From assembly GCA_040882845.1 (NCBI GenBank), contig JBBEAM010000017.1:1-24659 (forward strand): a stretch of DNA of 24,659 nt, given 5' to 3'. This stretch comes from JBBEAM01 sp040882845. Lineage in GTDB: Bacteria; Pseudomonadota; Alphaproteobacteria; Kiloniellales; DSM-21159. The notes beneath the pieces are model-generated. The model searched no databases. It was not told the origin of the DNA and saw only the letters and a program-made list of their open reading frames with translations. The translations under genes and the position numbers were made by a program. This document shows, one piece after another, positions 8,503-16,323 of the stretch; positions within the stretch are counted from its first letter, which is position 1; each line of letters starts with the position of its first letter.

Positions 8503-9354
8503 TCAGGTTGCGAGGCTGGCGGAGAAGCCGCGCGCCTCGCGGCGCAGCATCTCGCCGGCCAGCCGGGCGTAGGCCTCGGCTCCGGCGCACTTGATATCGT
8601 AGAGGATCACCGGCAGTCCGTGCGACGGTGCCTCGGAGACGCGCACGTTGCGCGGGATCATCGTCTCGTAGACCGCATCGCCCATCACCGAGCGCACGTC
8701 CTGGGCGACCAGCTCGCAGAGATTGTTGCGGCGGTCGTACATCGTCAGCACGATGCCCTGCAGCCGCAGATTGGGATTGAGCCGGGCGCGCACCCGGTCG
8801 ATGGTCTTGAGCAGATGGCTCAGCCCCTCCAGGGCGTAGAACTCCGCCTGCAGCGGCACCAGCACCTGATCCGCCGCCACCAGCGCGTTGACGGTCAGCA
8901 GACCGAGCGCCGGAGGGCAGTCGATCAAGACGTAGTCGTAGCCCTTGAGGCTGCTGCCCAAGGCCGAAGCCAGCCGGGTCTCGCGCCGCTCGGCGTCGAC
9001 CAGCTCGATCTCGGCGCCGGAGAGCTCGACCGACGAGGGCACCACGAAGAGCCCCGGCACGGCGGTCTCCACCGCGCAGTCGGCGAGCCGTGCGCCGCCC
9101 AGCAGAACCCGGTAGACGTCGTTCTCCCGGTTGGTCGGATCGATGCCGAGACCGGTGCTGGCATTGCCCTGGGGATCGAGATCGACCACCAGCACCTTCT
9201 TGTAGTTGGCGGCCAGCGCGGTTCCGAGATTGACGGCGGTGGTGGTCTTGCCGACTCCGCCCTTCTGGTTGGCGATGGCGACGATCCGGGGCAAGCGTGC
9301 GGACTCGCCCTGCGGCGGCTCCGGCGTTGCGTGGTCTGGGGAGTCCGAGCTCAC
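8503..9354 (-). CDS. parA: Chromosome partitioning ATPase ParA
   Basis: This 283-residue Walker-type ATPase binds nonspecific DNA and moves ParB-parS complexes. The deviant Walker A is KGGVGKTT at residues 31-38. DLDPQGNASTGLGI is the A'/switch I region, and DYVLIDCPPALGLLTVNAL is the Walker B region. The C-terminal part, with GIVLTMYDRRNNL and IPRNVRVSEAPSHGLPVILYD, is typical of chromosomal ParA/Soj. About 20 residues precede the conserved core. The chosen start is a GTG at 9354-9352 that overlaps the rsmG stop in a GTGA, suggesting translational coupling. parB follows after 16 bases. Confidence 0.97.
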   Translation of the reverse strand: MSSDSPDHATPEPPQGESARLPRIVAIANQKGGVGKTTTAVNLGTALAANYKKVLVVDLDPQGNASTGLGIDPTNRENDVYRVLLGGARLADCAVETAVPGLFVVPSSVELSGAEIELVDAERRETRLASALGSSLKGYDYVLIDCPPALGLLTVNALVAADQVLVPLQAEFYALEGLSHLLKTIDRVRARLNPNLRLQGIVLTMYDRRNNLCELVAQDVRSVMGDAVYETMIPRNVRVSEAPSHGLPVILYDIKCAGAEAYARLAGEMLRREARGFSASLAT

Positions 9355-9977
9355 AGGCCCTCTATCGAAAGAATGACGCCGGCCTTGTCGCTCCGGCTTG
9401 GGATGCGTCCGATGGTCATTGTCGCGTGGCCGTCCAGGGCGGTCAATTCCTGTTCCGCGCCGCGGCCCTTCAGGAACAGCGCCTGCCCGCCAGGACGCAG
9501 CAGCGGGCGGGCATAGTCGAGCAGTTTATCCAACGGCGCCAGCGCTCTTGCCGTGACAAGGTCGGCCTGAAGCCCGGAAATCTCCTCGATGCGTTTGGCA
9601 TGGATCGTGACTTCCGTGTCCGCTGCCCGCGCTGCCTCCCGCAAAAAAGCGCACTTTTTCAGGTCCGACTCGATGAGCTGTACCTCCCCGGCCCCAAGGA
9701 TCGCCAGCACCAGGCCGGGAAAACCGGCGCCGGAGCCAAGATCGGCGATCACGTGGCGCCGGCCTTCGGGCGGGGCCGGCAGCAGCGGCAGGAGCTGCGC
9801 GGAATCGAGGAAATGCCGCCGCCAGAGGTCGTCCAGGGTGTCGCGGCCGACCAGATTGATCCGCCGGTTCCATTTCTCGAGCAGCGCGGCATAGGCCGAA
9901 AAGCGCGCCAATGTTTCACGTGAAACATTCAGATCTCGGGCGAAATCCTCGGCTCCATAGGCGGACAGGCCGCTCAC
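9351..9977 (-). CDS. rsmG: 16S rRNA (guanine527-N7)-methyltransferase RsmG
   Basis: This 208-residue enzyme methylates N7 of G527 in 16S rRNA using SAM. Visible signatures are EKWNRRINLVGRDTLDDLWRRH, then the SAM loop ADLGSGAGFPGLVLAI, then LIESDLKKCAFLREAAR and VTARALAPLDKLLDYA. A longer open frame extends upstream over mnmG, but it has no resemblance to the family. The GTG at 9977-9975 gives VSGLSAYGAEDF and the normal length, and it overlaps the mnmG stop in a GTGA. A perfect parS palindrome lies inside the gene and encodes the NVSRET segment near residue 18-23, as in many alphaproteobacterial rsmG genes. Loss of this enzyme gives low-level streptomycin resistance in other bacteria. Confidence 0.95.
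   Translation of the reverse strand: MSGLSAYGAEDFARDLNVSRETLARFSAYAALLEKWNRRINLVGRDTLDDLWRRHFLDSAQLLPLLPAPPEGRRHVIADLGSGAGFPGLVLAILGAGEVQLIESDLKKCAFLREAARAADTEVTIHAKRIEEISGLQADLVTARALAPLDKLLDYARPLLRPGGQALFLKGRGAEQELTALDGHATMTIGRIPSRSDKAGVILSIEGL
9912..9927. other. parS site (inside rsmG)
   Basis: TGTTTCACGTGAAACA is an exact match to the chromosomal parS consensus. The palindrome extends by two more bases on each side (9910-9929, AA...TT), giving a perfect 20-mer. It lies in the coding sequence of rsmG near its start, about 0.6 kb upstream of parA. ParB should bind here and nucleate spreading. Confidence 0.95.
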
Positions 9978-11848
9978 GCGGCAAGGTCGCGGCGCTTGAC
10001 GTGACGCAGCAGGGCGACCAGGGCCGCCGGCGTCACGCCCGGAATCCGCGCCGCAGCGCCCAGGGTAGCCGGCCGCGCCGCCGTCAGCTTCTCCCGCACC
10101 TCGCTCGAGAGGCTGGGGATCGCGGCATAGTCGAGCCCCGCGGGCAGAGTCAGAGCCTCGTCGCGATGAAAGGCGGCGATATCGGCATCCTGGCGCGCCA
10201 GATAGCCGGCATAGGCGGCGTCGATCTCGATCTGGGCCGCAACCTTCGGCGGCCAGGCTGCGAGCTCCGGCCAAATGCGCGAAAGTCCCGCCAGATCGAT
10301 CTCAGGATAGCGCAGCAGATCGAGCACGCTGCGCCGCTGGCCGTCGCGGTTGATCTTGAAGCCCCGGCGCAGCAGCTCGTCGGGTGTCGCCGAGAGACTC
10401 CCGGCGAGCGCCCGCGCGGCCTTCAAGGCTTCCATCTTAATCCGGAAGCCCTCCGCCCGCTCCGCGCCAACGCAGCCGGCGGAAATGCCCTTCTCGGTCA
10501 GGCGCTGATCGGCATTGTCGGCGCGCAGCCGCAGCCGATACTCTGCGCGGCTGGTGAACATCCGGTAGGGCTCGGTGACGCCCCGGGTCGTCAAGTCGTC
10601 GGTCAGCACCCCGAGATAGCCCTCGGCACGGTCGATCGTGAAGTCCGGCAGACCGCCCCCGGCCAGGCGGGCGGCGTTAATCCCGGCGAGCAGTCCCTGA
10701 GCCGCAGCCTCCTCGTAGCCGGTGGTGCCGTTGATCTGCCCGGCGAGGAAGAGGCCGGCGAGGCGCTTGCACTGCAGGCCAGGCTCCAGTTCGCGCGGAT
10801 CGACGTGGTCGTACTCGATGGCGTAGCCGGGACGGAGAATCTCCGCCCGCTCCAGCCCGGGGATCAGCCGCAGCATCTCCGCCTGCACCTCGCGGGGCAG
10901 CGAGGTCGAGATCCCGTTGGGATAGACCGTCGGATCGTCCAGTCCCTCAGGCTCGAGAAAAATCTGATGCCGCGGCTTCTCGGCAAAGCGCACCACCTTA
11001 TCCTCGATCGAGGGGCAGTACCGCGGGCCGCTGGACGCGATCTGGCCGCTGTACATCGGCGAGCGGTGCAGATTGGCACGGATCAGATCGTGCGCCGCCG
11101 CAGTGGTATAGGCGATGTGGCAGGGAACCTGGGGCGTCTCGATGGTCCCGGTCAGTTCGGAAAAGGGTTCCGGCGGGTCGTCGCCGGCCTGCCGCTCGAG
11201 CCCCGCGTAGTCGATGGTCCGGCCGTCGATCCGCGGCGGCGTCCCCGTCTTCAGGCGGCCGAGGGCGAAGCCGGCGCGCTCCAACGTCCGCGACAGGCCC
11301 AGCGAGGGCGCCTCGCCAACCCGGCCTGCCGGGGTCTTCTCCTCGCCGAGATGGATCAGGCCGCGCAGGAAGGTCCCGGTGGTCAGGACGACCGCCCCGG
11401 CGCGGATCTCCTCGCCCGTCTCGGTGATCACGCCTGCGCAGCGGCCGTCCTTGTCGAGAATCAGGTCCTCGACCGGCGCCGCGCGCAGGGTCAGGTTTGC
11501 CGTCGCGGCGAGGAGATCCTGGATGGCATTCCGGTAAAGCTTGCGGTCGGCCTGCGCGCGCGGTCCGCGCACCGCCGGGCCCTTGCTCCGGTTCAGCATG
11601 CGGAACTGGATGCCGGCGCGGTCGATCGCCCGGCCCATCAGGCCGTCGAGTGCATCGATCTCGCGCACCAGATGCCCCTTGCCGAGGCCGCCGATCGCCG
11701 GGTTGCAGGACATCGCCCCGACCGTGTCGATGCGGTGGGTCAGCAGCAGGGTCCGCGCGCCGAGACGCGCCGCCGCTGCGGCCGCCTCGACCCCGGCGTG
11801 GCCGCCGCCGACGACGATGACCGCCCAGTGATTTCCCCGCGTGTTCAT
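9974..11848 (-). CDS. mnmG: tRNA uridine-5-carboxymethylaminomethyl modification enzyme MnmG
   Basis: This 624-residue FAD enzyme works with MnmE to put a (carboxymethyl)aminomethyl group on U34 of certain tRNAs. AVIVVGGGHAGVEAA near residues 9-23 is the FAD-binding Rossmann loop. NPAIGGLGKGHLVREIDALDG, the RMLNRSKGPAVRGPRAQAD segment and CPSIEDKVVRF are diagnostic, and the C-terminal helical domain that binds MnmE is intact, ending HVKRRDLAA. The frame is open to 11890, but MNTRGNHWAVIV at 11848 gives the usual length. GGAGG lies about 14 bases before this ATG, longer than ideal. The longer start would abut the parS palindrome. The stop overlaps the rsmG GTG start. Confidence 0.97.
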   Translation of the reverse strand: MNTRGNHWAVIVVGGGHAGVEAAAAAARLGARTLLLTHRIDTVGAMSCNPAIGGLGKGHLVREIDALDGLMGRAIDRAGIQFRMLNRSKGPAVRGPRAQADRKLYRNAIQDLLAATANLTLRAAPVEDLILDKDGRCAGVITETGEEIRAGAVVLTTGTFLRGLIHLGEEKTPAGRVGEAPSLGLSRTLERAGFALGRLKTGTPPRIDGRTIDYAGLERQAGDDPPEPFSELTGTIETPQVPCHIAYTTAAAHDLIRANLHRSPMYSGQIASSGPRYCPSIEDKVVRFAEKPRHQIFLEPEGLDDPTVYPNGISTSLPREVQAEMLRLIPGLERAEILRPGYAIEYDHVDPRELEPGLQCKRLAGLFLAGQINGTTGYEEAAAQGLLAGINAARLAGGGLPDFTIDRAEGYLGVLTDDLTTRGVTEPYRMFTSRAEYRLRLRADNADQRLTEKGISAGCVGAERAEGFRIKMEALKAARALAGSLSATPDELLRRGFKINRDGQRRSVLDLLRYPEIDLAGLSRIWPELAAWPPKVAAQIEIDAAYAGYLARQDADIAAFHRDEALTLPAGLDYAAIPSLSSEVREKLTAARPATLGAAARIPGVTPAALVALLRHVKRRDLAA

Positions 11849-11899
11849 GGCGCGCGGACTTTCCTCCAAGGCGGAGATTGGGTCAAGCATCGCCGCAGA

Positions 11900-11915
11900 T
11901 GTTTCACGTGAAACA
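11900..11915. other. parS site (mnmE-mnmG intergenic)
   Basis: This is a second exact TGTTTCACGTGAAACA, with the palindrome extended to GATGTTTCACGTGAAACATC at 11898-11917. It is in the 78-base gap between the mnmE stop and the mnmG start, about 2 kb from the parS in rsmG. Two close sites near parAB are typical of an origin-proximal centromere in alphaproteobacteria. ParB bound here could also affect readthrough from mnmE into mnmG; that is inference. Confidence 0.95.
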
Positions 11916-11926
11916 TCGCTCGCTGC

Positions 11927-13288
11927 TTACTTGCCGATACAGAACTCCCGAAAGATGACGTCGAGCAGATCCTCGACGTCGACCTTACCGGTGATCCGTC
12001 CGAGCGCCCGCAGGGCGACGCGCAGGTCCTCGGCCTCGAGTTCGGGCAACTCCGCCTCTCCGGCCCGGGCGAGCGCGGCACGGCACGCCTGCAAGGCGTG
12101 GCGGTGGCGCGCACGGGTCAGGCTCGGCGCCGTGAGCGCCGTCGAAAGCGCCTCCGCCACCCGCGCCTCCAGGGCGGCGAGAAAGGCGCCGACCCCAGCG
12201 CCGGTCTTCACAGACAGGATGAAGGTTTCGCGGCCGGCGAGGTCCACCCCGCTGCCCTCCGGCGCCAGGTCGGCCTTATTCAGCACCACCAAGGCATCGG
12301 GTCCGATCACCGCGAGGGTTTCCGGGTCGAGCTCCGCACCGGCGGAGAGGTCGAAGACCGCGATCTGCAGGTCGGCGCGTTCCGCCCGCGCCTTCGCCCG
12401 GCGGATCCCCTCGCGCTCAATGTCGCTCTGGGCGTCGCTCTGGGCGTCGCTCTGACTGAGCGCACGCAGCCCTGCGGTATCCGCGAGCGTCGCCGGGAAA
12501 CCGCCGAGATCGAGCTGGACCTCGACCACATCGCGGGTCGTTCCCGCCGTTTCGGAGATAATGGCCGCATCGCGCTGGGCCAAGGCATTGAGAAGGCTGG
12601 ATTTTCCGGCATTCGGTGGCCCCAGGATGGCAATTTCCACGCCGCTCCTCAGGCGCTCGCCTGATGCGCTGCCTACTAGATATTGATCAATTTCATTTTC
12701 TAGGCACAATATCTCGTCATCAATCGCCTGCGCGCGTTCAACGGGGAGATCCTCGTCCGGAAAATCCAGATAGGCTTCGAGCTGCGCCAGCATCCGGGTC
12801 AGCCGCACGGCCCAGTCCGCGAAGACCCGCGATAAGGCGCCATCCATCTGGCGCAGCGCCTGGCGGCGCTGGGCCTCGGTTTCGGCGGCGATCAGGTCGG
12901 CCAGACCCTCGACCTGGGTGAGATCGAGCTTGCCGGCGTCGAAGGCACGGCGGGTGAACTCCCCCGCTTCGCCGGGCCTTAGGCCCGGCTGGCGCGCGAG
13001 CGCTGAGGCCAGCGCCGCGATCACCGCCGCGCCGCCGTGCACCTGCAGCTCGACCAGGTCCTCGCCGGTGAAGCTGTGCGGTGCCGGGAACCACAGCACC
13101 AAGCCGCGGTCGATCACCGCGCCGCTGTCAGGATCGGTAAGGCTGCGCAGACTGGCGCGGCGGGCTTGCGGAAGTGGACCGCCGCAGAGCGCGTTCAACG
13201 CCTGCCCCGCCGCCGGGCCGGAGATTCGCAGCACCGCGATGCCCGCCCGCCCTGGGGACGTCGAGAGGGCGAAGATGGTGTCGCTCAT
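11927..13288 (-). CDS. mnmE: tRNA modification GTPase MnmE
   Basis: This 453-residue GTPase is the partner of MnmG in U34 modification. The N-terminal domain (DTIFALSTSPGRAGIAVLRISGP) binds the folate cofactor. The G domain is inserted in a helical domain: G1 is GPPNAGKSS near residue 221, G2 is in SETAGTTRD, G3 is DTAGLR near residue 268, and G4 is NKADL near residue 336. The protein ends CIGK, with the conserved C-terminal cysteine. Two things are odd. A QSDAQSDAQSD repeat, encoded by 12-bp tandem units at 12425-12456, follows G3 in the switch II region and lengthens it by about nine residues compared with E. coli MnmE. Also, 12674-12723, just before the G domain, is about 70% A+T and rich in codons rare in this genome (ATA, CTA, GTA). 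All catalytic motifs are intact, so the protein is probably functional. Confidence 0.97.
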   Translation of the reverse strand: MSDTIFALSTSPGRAGIAVLRISGPAAGQALNALCGGPLPQARRASLRSLTDPDSGAVIDRGLVLWFPAPHSFTGEDLVELQVHGGAAVIAALASALARQPGLRPGEAGEFTRRAFDAGKLDLTQVEGLADLIAAETEAQRRQALRQMDGALSRVFADWAVRLTRMLAQLEAYLDFPDEDLPVERAQAIDDEILCLENEIDQYLVGSASGERLRSGVEIAILGPPNAGKSSLLNALAQRDAAIISETAGTTRDVVEVQLDLGGFPATLADTAGLRALSQSDAQSDAQSDIEREGIRRAKARAERADLQIAVFDLSAGAELDPETLAVIGPDALVVLNKADLAPEGSGVDLAGRETFILSVKTGAGVGAFLAALEARVAEALSTALTAPSLTRARHRHALQACRAALARAGEAELPELEAEDLRVALRALGRITGKVDVEDLLDVIFREFCIGK

Positions 13289-13312
13289 AGGGGCGGGCCG
13301 GGCGTTGGCGCG

Positions 13313-13900
13313 CTACTGCGCGGCTTTGGGCAGACCGTCCCAGGTGGAGACGAACTGCGCCGCCTCCGGGCGCTTCTTTTCGCGGGGTTCCTCGCGCAGC
13401 GTGCCGACATAAAGAAAGCCGACGATCTCGTCCTTGTCTTGCAGCCCGAAGGCCGCCTTGACCAGTGGATCGTGGGCGTTGGGCCCGCTCAGCAGCACTG
13501 CGCCGTAGCCCATCGCCTGCAGCGCCAGCAGCATGTTCTGCGCCGCTGCGCCGGTGGCCACCAGCTGCTCGACGACAGGGACCTTCGGGTGGCCGGGAAA
13601 GGTTTCGGCCAGGACGGCGATGATCAGCGGCGCGCGCAGCGGCTTGCCGCGCTGCTCCTCGAGTTTGTCTTGCGGGGTTTCGGGGGCGCGCTTGCGGGTC
13701 GCCTCGACAAAGAGATCGCCCAGGCGTTCGCGCGCCGCGCCGCGGATGATGCGGAACCGCCAGGGGCGGATCGCGCCGTGGTCGGGCGCGCGCACCGCGG
13801 CCTCGAAAACGGGCTGCAGATCCGCGTCGCTGGGGGCCGGTTCGCCGAGCAGCTTGGCCGGAGCCGACTGCCGAGAAAGCAAGAGTTCGAGCGCGTCCAT
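13313..13900 (-). CDS. Nitroreductase family protein, YdjA type
   Basis: This 195-residue protein matches the minimal FMN-dependent nitroreductases typified by E. coli YdjA. It begins MDALELLLSRQSAP with GEPAPSDADLQ, then AAVRAPDHGAIRPWRFRII (residues about 34-52). Later signatures are RAPLIIAVLAE, HPKVPVVEQLVATGAAAQNMLLALQAMGYGAVLLSG, EIVGFLYVGT and FVSTWDG. Such enzymes are homodimers that transfer electrons from NAD(P)H to nitroaromatic or related substrates; the physiological substrate is unknown. The ATG follows directly after the stop of the DUF6489 gene (TAG-ATG, no gap), with AAGG in the preceding coding sequence as ribosome binding site. mnmE follows after 24 bases, so the three genes are probably one transcript. 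Confidence 0.9.
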   Translation of the reverse strand: MDALELLLSRQSAPAKLLGEPAPSDADLQPVFEAAVRAPDHGAIRPWRFRIIRGAARERLGDLFVEATRKRAPETPQDKLEEQRGKPLRAPLIIAVLAETFPGHPKVPVVEQLVATGAAAQNMLLALQAMGYGAVLLSGPNAHDPLVKAAFGLQDKDEIVGFLYVGTLREEPREKKRPEAAQFVSTWDGLPKAAQ

Positions 13901-14176
13901 CTAGTCCTTCTTTTCCTTTCCGCCACTGGTTTCGCCGGTGCCGGTCATCTGCGACCAGAAGGCCTTCTGCATCTGCTCCCAGCCCTGTATCCCACCAGGA
14001 ACTCCACCGGGCATCCAGGTCTTCATCACCGTCTCGGCGTCCATCGCCTTGAGATTGGCCAGGATCCGCTCCTGAATCTCGGCCATCACCGCCTCCTGCA
14101 TCGGCGCCACGTCCGGCAGGCCGAAGAAGCGCCGGGCTTCCTCCGGTGTGCAGTCGATATCGATGGAGATTTTCAT
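13901..14176 (-). CDS. DUF6489 family small protein
   Basis: This 91-residue protein starts MKISIDIDCTPEEARRFFGLPDV and contains PMQEAVMAEIQERI, MKTWMPGG and GWEQMQKAFWSQMT, followed by a charged tail (GGKEKKD). This pattern matches a small conserved alphaproteobacterial protein family (DUF6489) of unknown function; some copies resemble phasin-like or coat-like helical proteins. GAGGAGGGG precedes the ATG at good spacing. The frame is open far upstream against the YyaL gene, but only the part from 14176 is conserved. It heads the nitroreductase-mnmE-mnmG-rsmG-parAB series on this strand. Confidence 0.82.
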   Translation of the reverse strand: MKISIDIDCTPEEARRFFGLPDVAPMQEAVMAEIQERILANLKAMDAETVMKTWMPGGVPGGIQGWEQMQKAFWSQMTGTGETSGGKEKKD

Positions 14177-14207
14177 GGGTCCCCTCCTCGCCGCCGGCGG
14201 TTCGTCC

Positions 14208-14260
14208 TTGAGAGCCGGGCAATCGCCTACACATATAGGGCCAGCAGGCGAAACGCGCAA
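14208..14260. promoter_or_regulatory. Possible overlapping divergent promoters
   Basis: The 114-base gap between the divergent DUF6489 and YyaL-type genes holds weak sigma-70-like elements on both strands. On the minus strand, TTGCGC (14260-14255), 17 bases, then TATATG (14237-14232) could drive DUF6489-nitroreductase-mnmE. On the plus strand, TTGAGA (14208-14213), 17 bases, then ACATAT (14231-14236) could drive the YyaL gene. Their -10 regions overlap, so the two would compete. The matches are only about half of the consensus bases each. Confidence 0.3.
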
Positions 14261-14290
14261 AGCAAGACCCTCGCACCTCAAGGAGACCGC

Positions 14291-16321
14291 ATGCCGGAAA
14301 ACAGACTCGCCGCGGAGACCAGCCCCTATCTGCTGCAGCATAAGGAGAACCCCGTCGCCTGGTATCCCTGGGGCGAGGAGGCCTTCGCCAAGGCCCGCGC
14401 GGAGGACAAGCCGATCCTGCTGTCGGTCGGCTATGCCGCCTGCCACTGGTGCCATGTCATGGCGCACGAGTCCTTCGAGTCCGAGGAGGTGGCGGCGCTG
14501 ATGAACGACCGCTTCGTCAACGTCAAGGTCGATCGCGAGGAGCGGCCCGATCTGGATGCGATCTACCAGAACGCCCTGGCGCTGCTCGGCGAACAGGGCG
14601 GCTGGCCGCTGACCATGTTCCTCACCCCCAAGGGGGAGCCCTTCTGGGGCGGCACCTACTTCCCGCCGGAACCGCGTTACGGCCGGCCCGGTTTTCCGCA
14701 GGTGCTCGAAGGGCTTTCGGCGGCCTACAAGGAGAAACCCGAAGACGTCGGCAAGAACGTTGCGGCGATCCAGGAGGCGCTGGAAAAACTCTCCGCTCCC
14801 GCGCCAGGCGAGGGCGAGATCGCACCGGAGCTGACCGACCAGATCGCCGAGCGCATCCTGCGCGAGTTCGACCCCGTCAACGGCGGCATCGGCAGCGCAC
14901 CGAAGTTCCCCCAGCCCAGCCTGATGAAACAGATCCTCCGCGCCTGGCGGCGGACCGGGCAGCCGCCGTTCAAGAGCGCCGCCGATCTGACCCTGCGCAA
15001 GCTCTGCCAAGGCGGCATCTACGATCATCTCGGCGGCGGTTTCGCCCGCTATACCGTGGACGCGCGCTGGCTGATCCCGCACTTCGAGAAGATGCTTTAC
15101 GACAACGCGCAGATCCTCGACCTGCTGACCTGGGGCTGGCAGGACAGCGGCAACCCGCTGTTCGAGCAGCGCGCCCGCGAGACCGTCGATTGGCTGGAGC
15201 GCGAGATGATCGCCAAGGACGAGAACGGCGCGCCCAGCGGCGCCTACGCCGCCAGCTACGACGCCGACAGCGAGGGCGAGGAAGGCAGGTTCTATGTCTG
15301 GAGCGAGGCCGAGATCGACACCCTGCTCGGCGGCGACGCCGCGGTCTTCAAGCAGCTCTACGACGTGACGCCGGGCGGCAACTGGGAAGGCAAGACCATC
15401 CTCAACCGCCTGAACGCCCCCGATCTCGCCGAGCCGGAGACCGAGGCCAGCCTCGCCGCCTGCCGCAAGATCCTCTACGAGGCCCGCGCCAAGCGCGTCT
15501 GGCCCGGCTGGGACGACAAGGTCCTGGCCGATTGGAACGGCCTCGCCATCGCCGCCCTGGCCCGCGCCGCGCCGGTCTTCGACGCGCCCGAGTGGCTGAG
15601 CGCGGCTGAGCGGGTCTTCGCTTTCGTCACGCAGAAGCTGGCCGAGGGCGACCGCCTGTTCCATGCCTGGCGGCGGGGCCAGCGCCAGCACGCCGCGATG
15701 CTGGAGGACTACGCAAACATGATCGAAGCCGCGCTCGCTCTCTTCGAGGCGACCGGAGAGGCGCGCTATCTGGACCGGGCCGAGGCCTGGACGGCGGTGC
15801 TCGACGCCCAGTTCCGGGACGACGAGAACGGCGGCTACTTCCAGACCGCGGCCGACGCGGAGAACCTGATCGTGCGCAGCAAGTCGGCCGCCGACAACGC
15901 CGTGCCCGCGGGCAACGGCAGTATGCTCGGCAACCTGGCAAGGCTTTACTATTTGACCGGCAAGGACGCTTACCGCGAACGCGCCGAGACCCTGGTCAAG
16001 GCCTTCTCCGGCGAGCTGAACCGCAACTTCTTTCCGCTTTCGACCTTCCTCAACGGCAACGAGCTGCTGCAGGCGGCGGTGCAGGTCGCGATCGTCGGCC
16101 CGGGCGACGCCGAGCGGACCCTGGCGCTGCGCGCCGCGGCCTACGAGATCTGCCAGCCCAACCTGGTGTTACGGATCGTGTCGCCCGAGGAAGACCTCCC
16201 CGAAGGACACCCCGCCGCCGGCAAGGGCCAGCAGGACGGCGTCCCTACGGCCTACGTCTGCCGCGGCACCACCTGCTCGCTGCCGATCGTCGATCCGCTC
16301 GAGCTGGCGCAGGCACTCTGA
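14291..16321 (+). CDS. Thioredoxin domain-containing protein, YyaL/SSP411 (DUF255) family
   Basis: This 676-residue protein has an N-terminal thioredoxin-like domain of the DUF255 type: SPYLLQHKENPVAWYPWGEEAF, KPILLSVGYAACHWCHVM with CxxC at Cys51 and Cys54, and VNVKVDREERPDLD. QGGWPLTMFLTP and PFWGGTYFPP follow. The rest is an (alpha/alpha)6-barrel like N-acylglucosamine 2-epimerases, with GGIYDHLGGGFARYTVD, PHFEKMLYDNAQ, SYDADSEGEEGRFYVW and DDKVLADWNGLAI. It has no signal peptide. The family is widely conserved, including human SPATA20, but its reaction is not established; a redox or sugar-related role is only suggested by the folds. AGGAG at 14281-14285 lies five bases before the ATG. The open frame upstream of this ATG runs antisense to mnmE and nitroreductase and is not part of the gene. 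Confidence 0.92.
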   Translation: MPENRLAAETSPYLLQHKENPVAWYPWGEEAFAKARAEDKPILLSVGYAACHWCHVMAHESFESEEVAALMNDRFVNVKVDREERPDLDAIYQNALALLGEQGGWPLTMFLTPKGEPFWGGTYFPPEPRYGRPGFPQVLEGLSAAYKEKPEDVGKNVAAIQEALEKLSAPAPGEGEIAPELTDQIAERILREFDPVNGGIGSAPKFPQPSLMKQILRAWRRTGQPPFKSAADLTLRKLCQGGIYDHLGGGFARYTVDARWLIPHFEKMLYDNAQILDLLTWGWQDSGNPLFEQRARETVDWLEREMIAKDENGAPSGAYAASYDADSEGEEGRFYVWSEAEIDTLLGGDAAVFKQLYDVTPGGNWEGKTILNRLNAPDLAEPETEASLAACRKILYEARAKRVWPGWDDKVLADWNGLAIAALARAAPVFDAPEWLSAAERVFAFVTQKLAEGDRLFHAWRRGQRQHAAMLEDYANMIEAALALFEATGEARYLDRAEAWTAVLDAQFRDDENGGYFQTAADAENLIVRSKSAADNAVPAGNGSMLGNLARLYYLTGKDAYRERAETLVKAFSGELNRNFFPLSTFLNGNELLQAAVQVAIVGPGDAERTLALRAAAYEICQPNLVLRIVSPEEDLPEGHPAAGKGQQDGVPTAYVCRGTTCSLPIVDPLELAQAL

Positions 16322-16323
16322 CC

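Noticed and set aside
8113..9516. Open frame of 467 codons on the plus strand over parB and parA
   Set aside because: It is a reverse frame of parA and parB without domain likeness.
9911..11911. Open frame of 666 codons on the plus strand
   Set aside because: It is antisense to mnmG and rsmG, both firmly identified, and shows no domain.
13037..14290. N-terminal extension of the YyaL-type protein to 1094 residues
   Set aside because: The extension is antisense to mnmE, the nitroreductase and DUF6489 genes. The ATG at 14291 has AGGAG and starts the conserved DUF255 domain.
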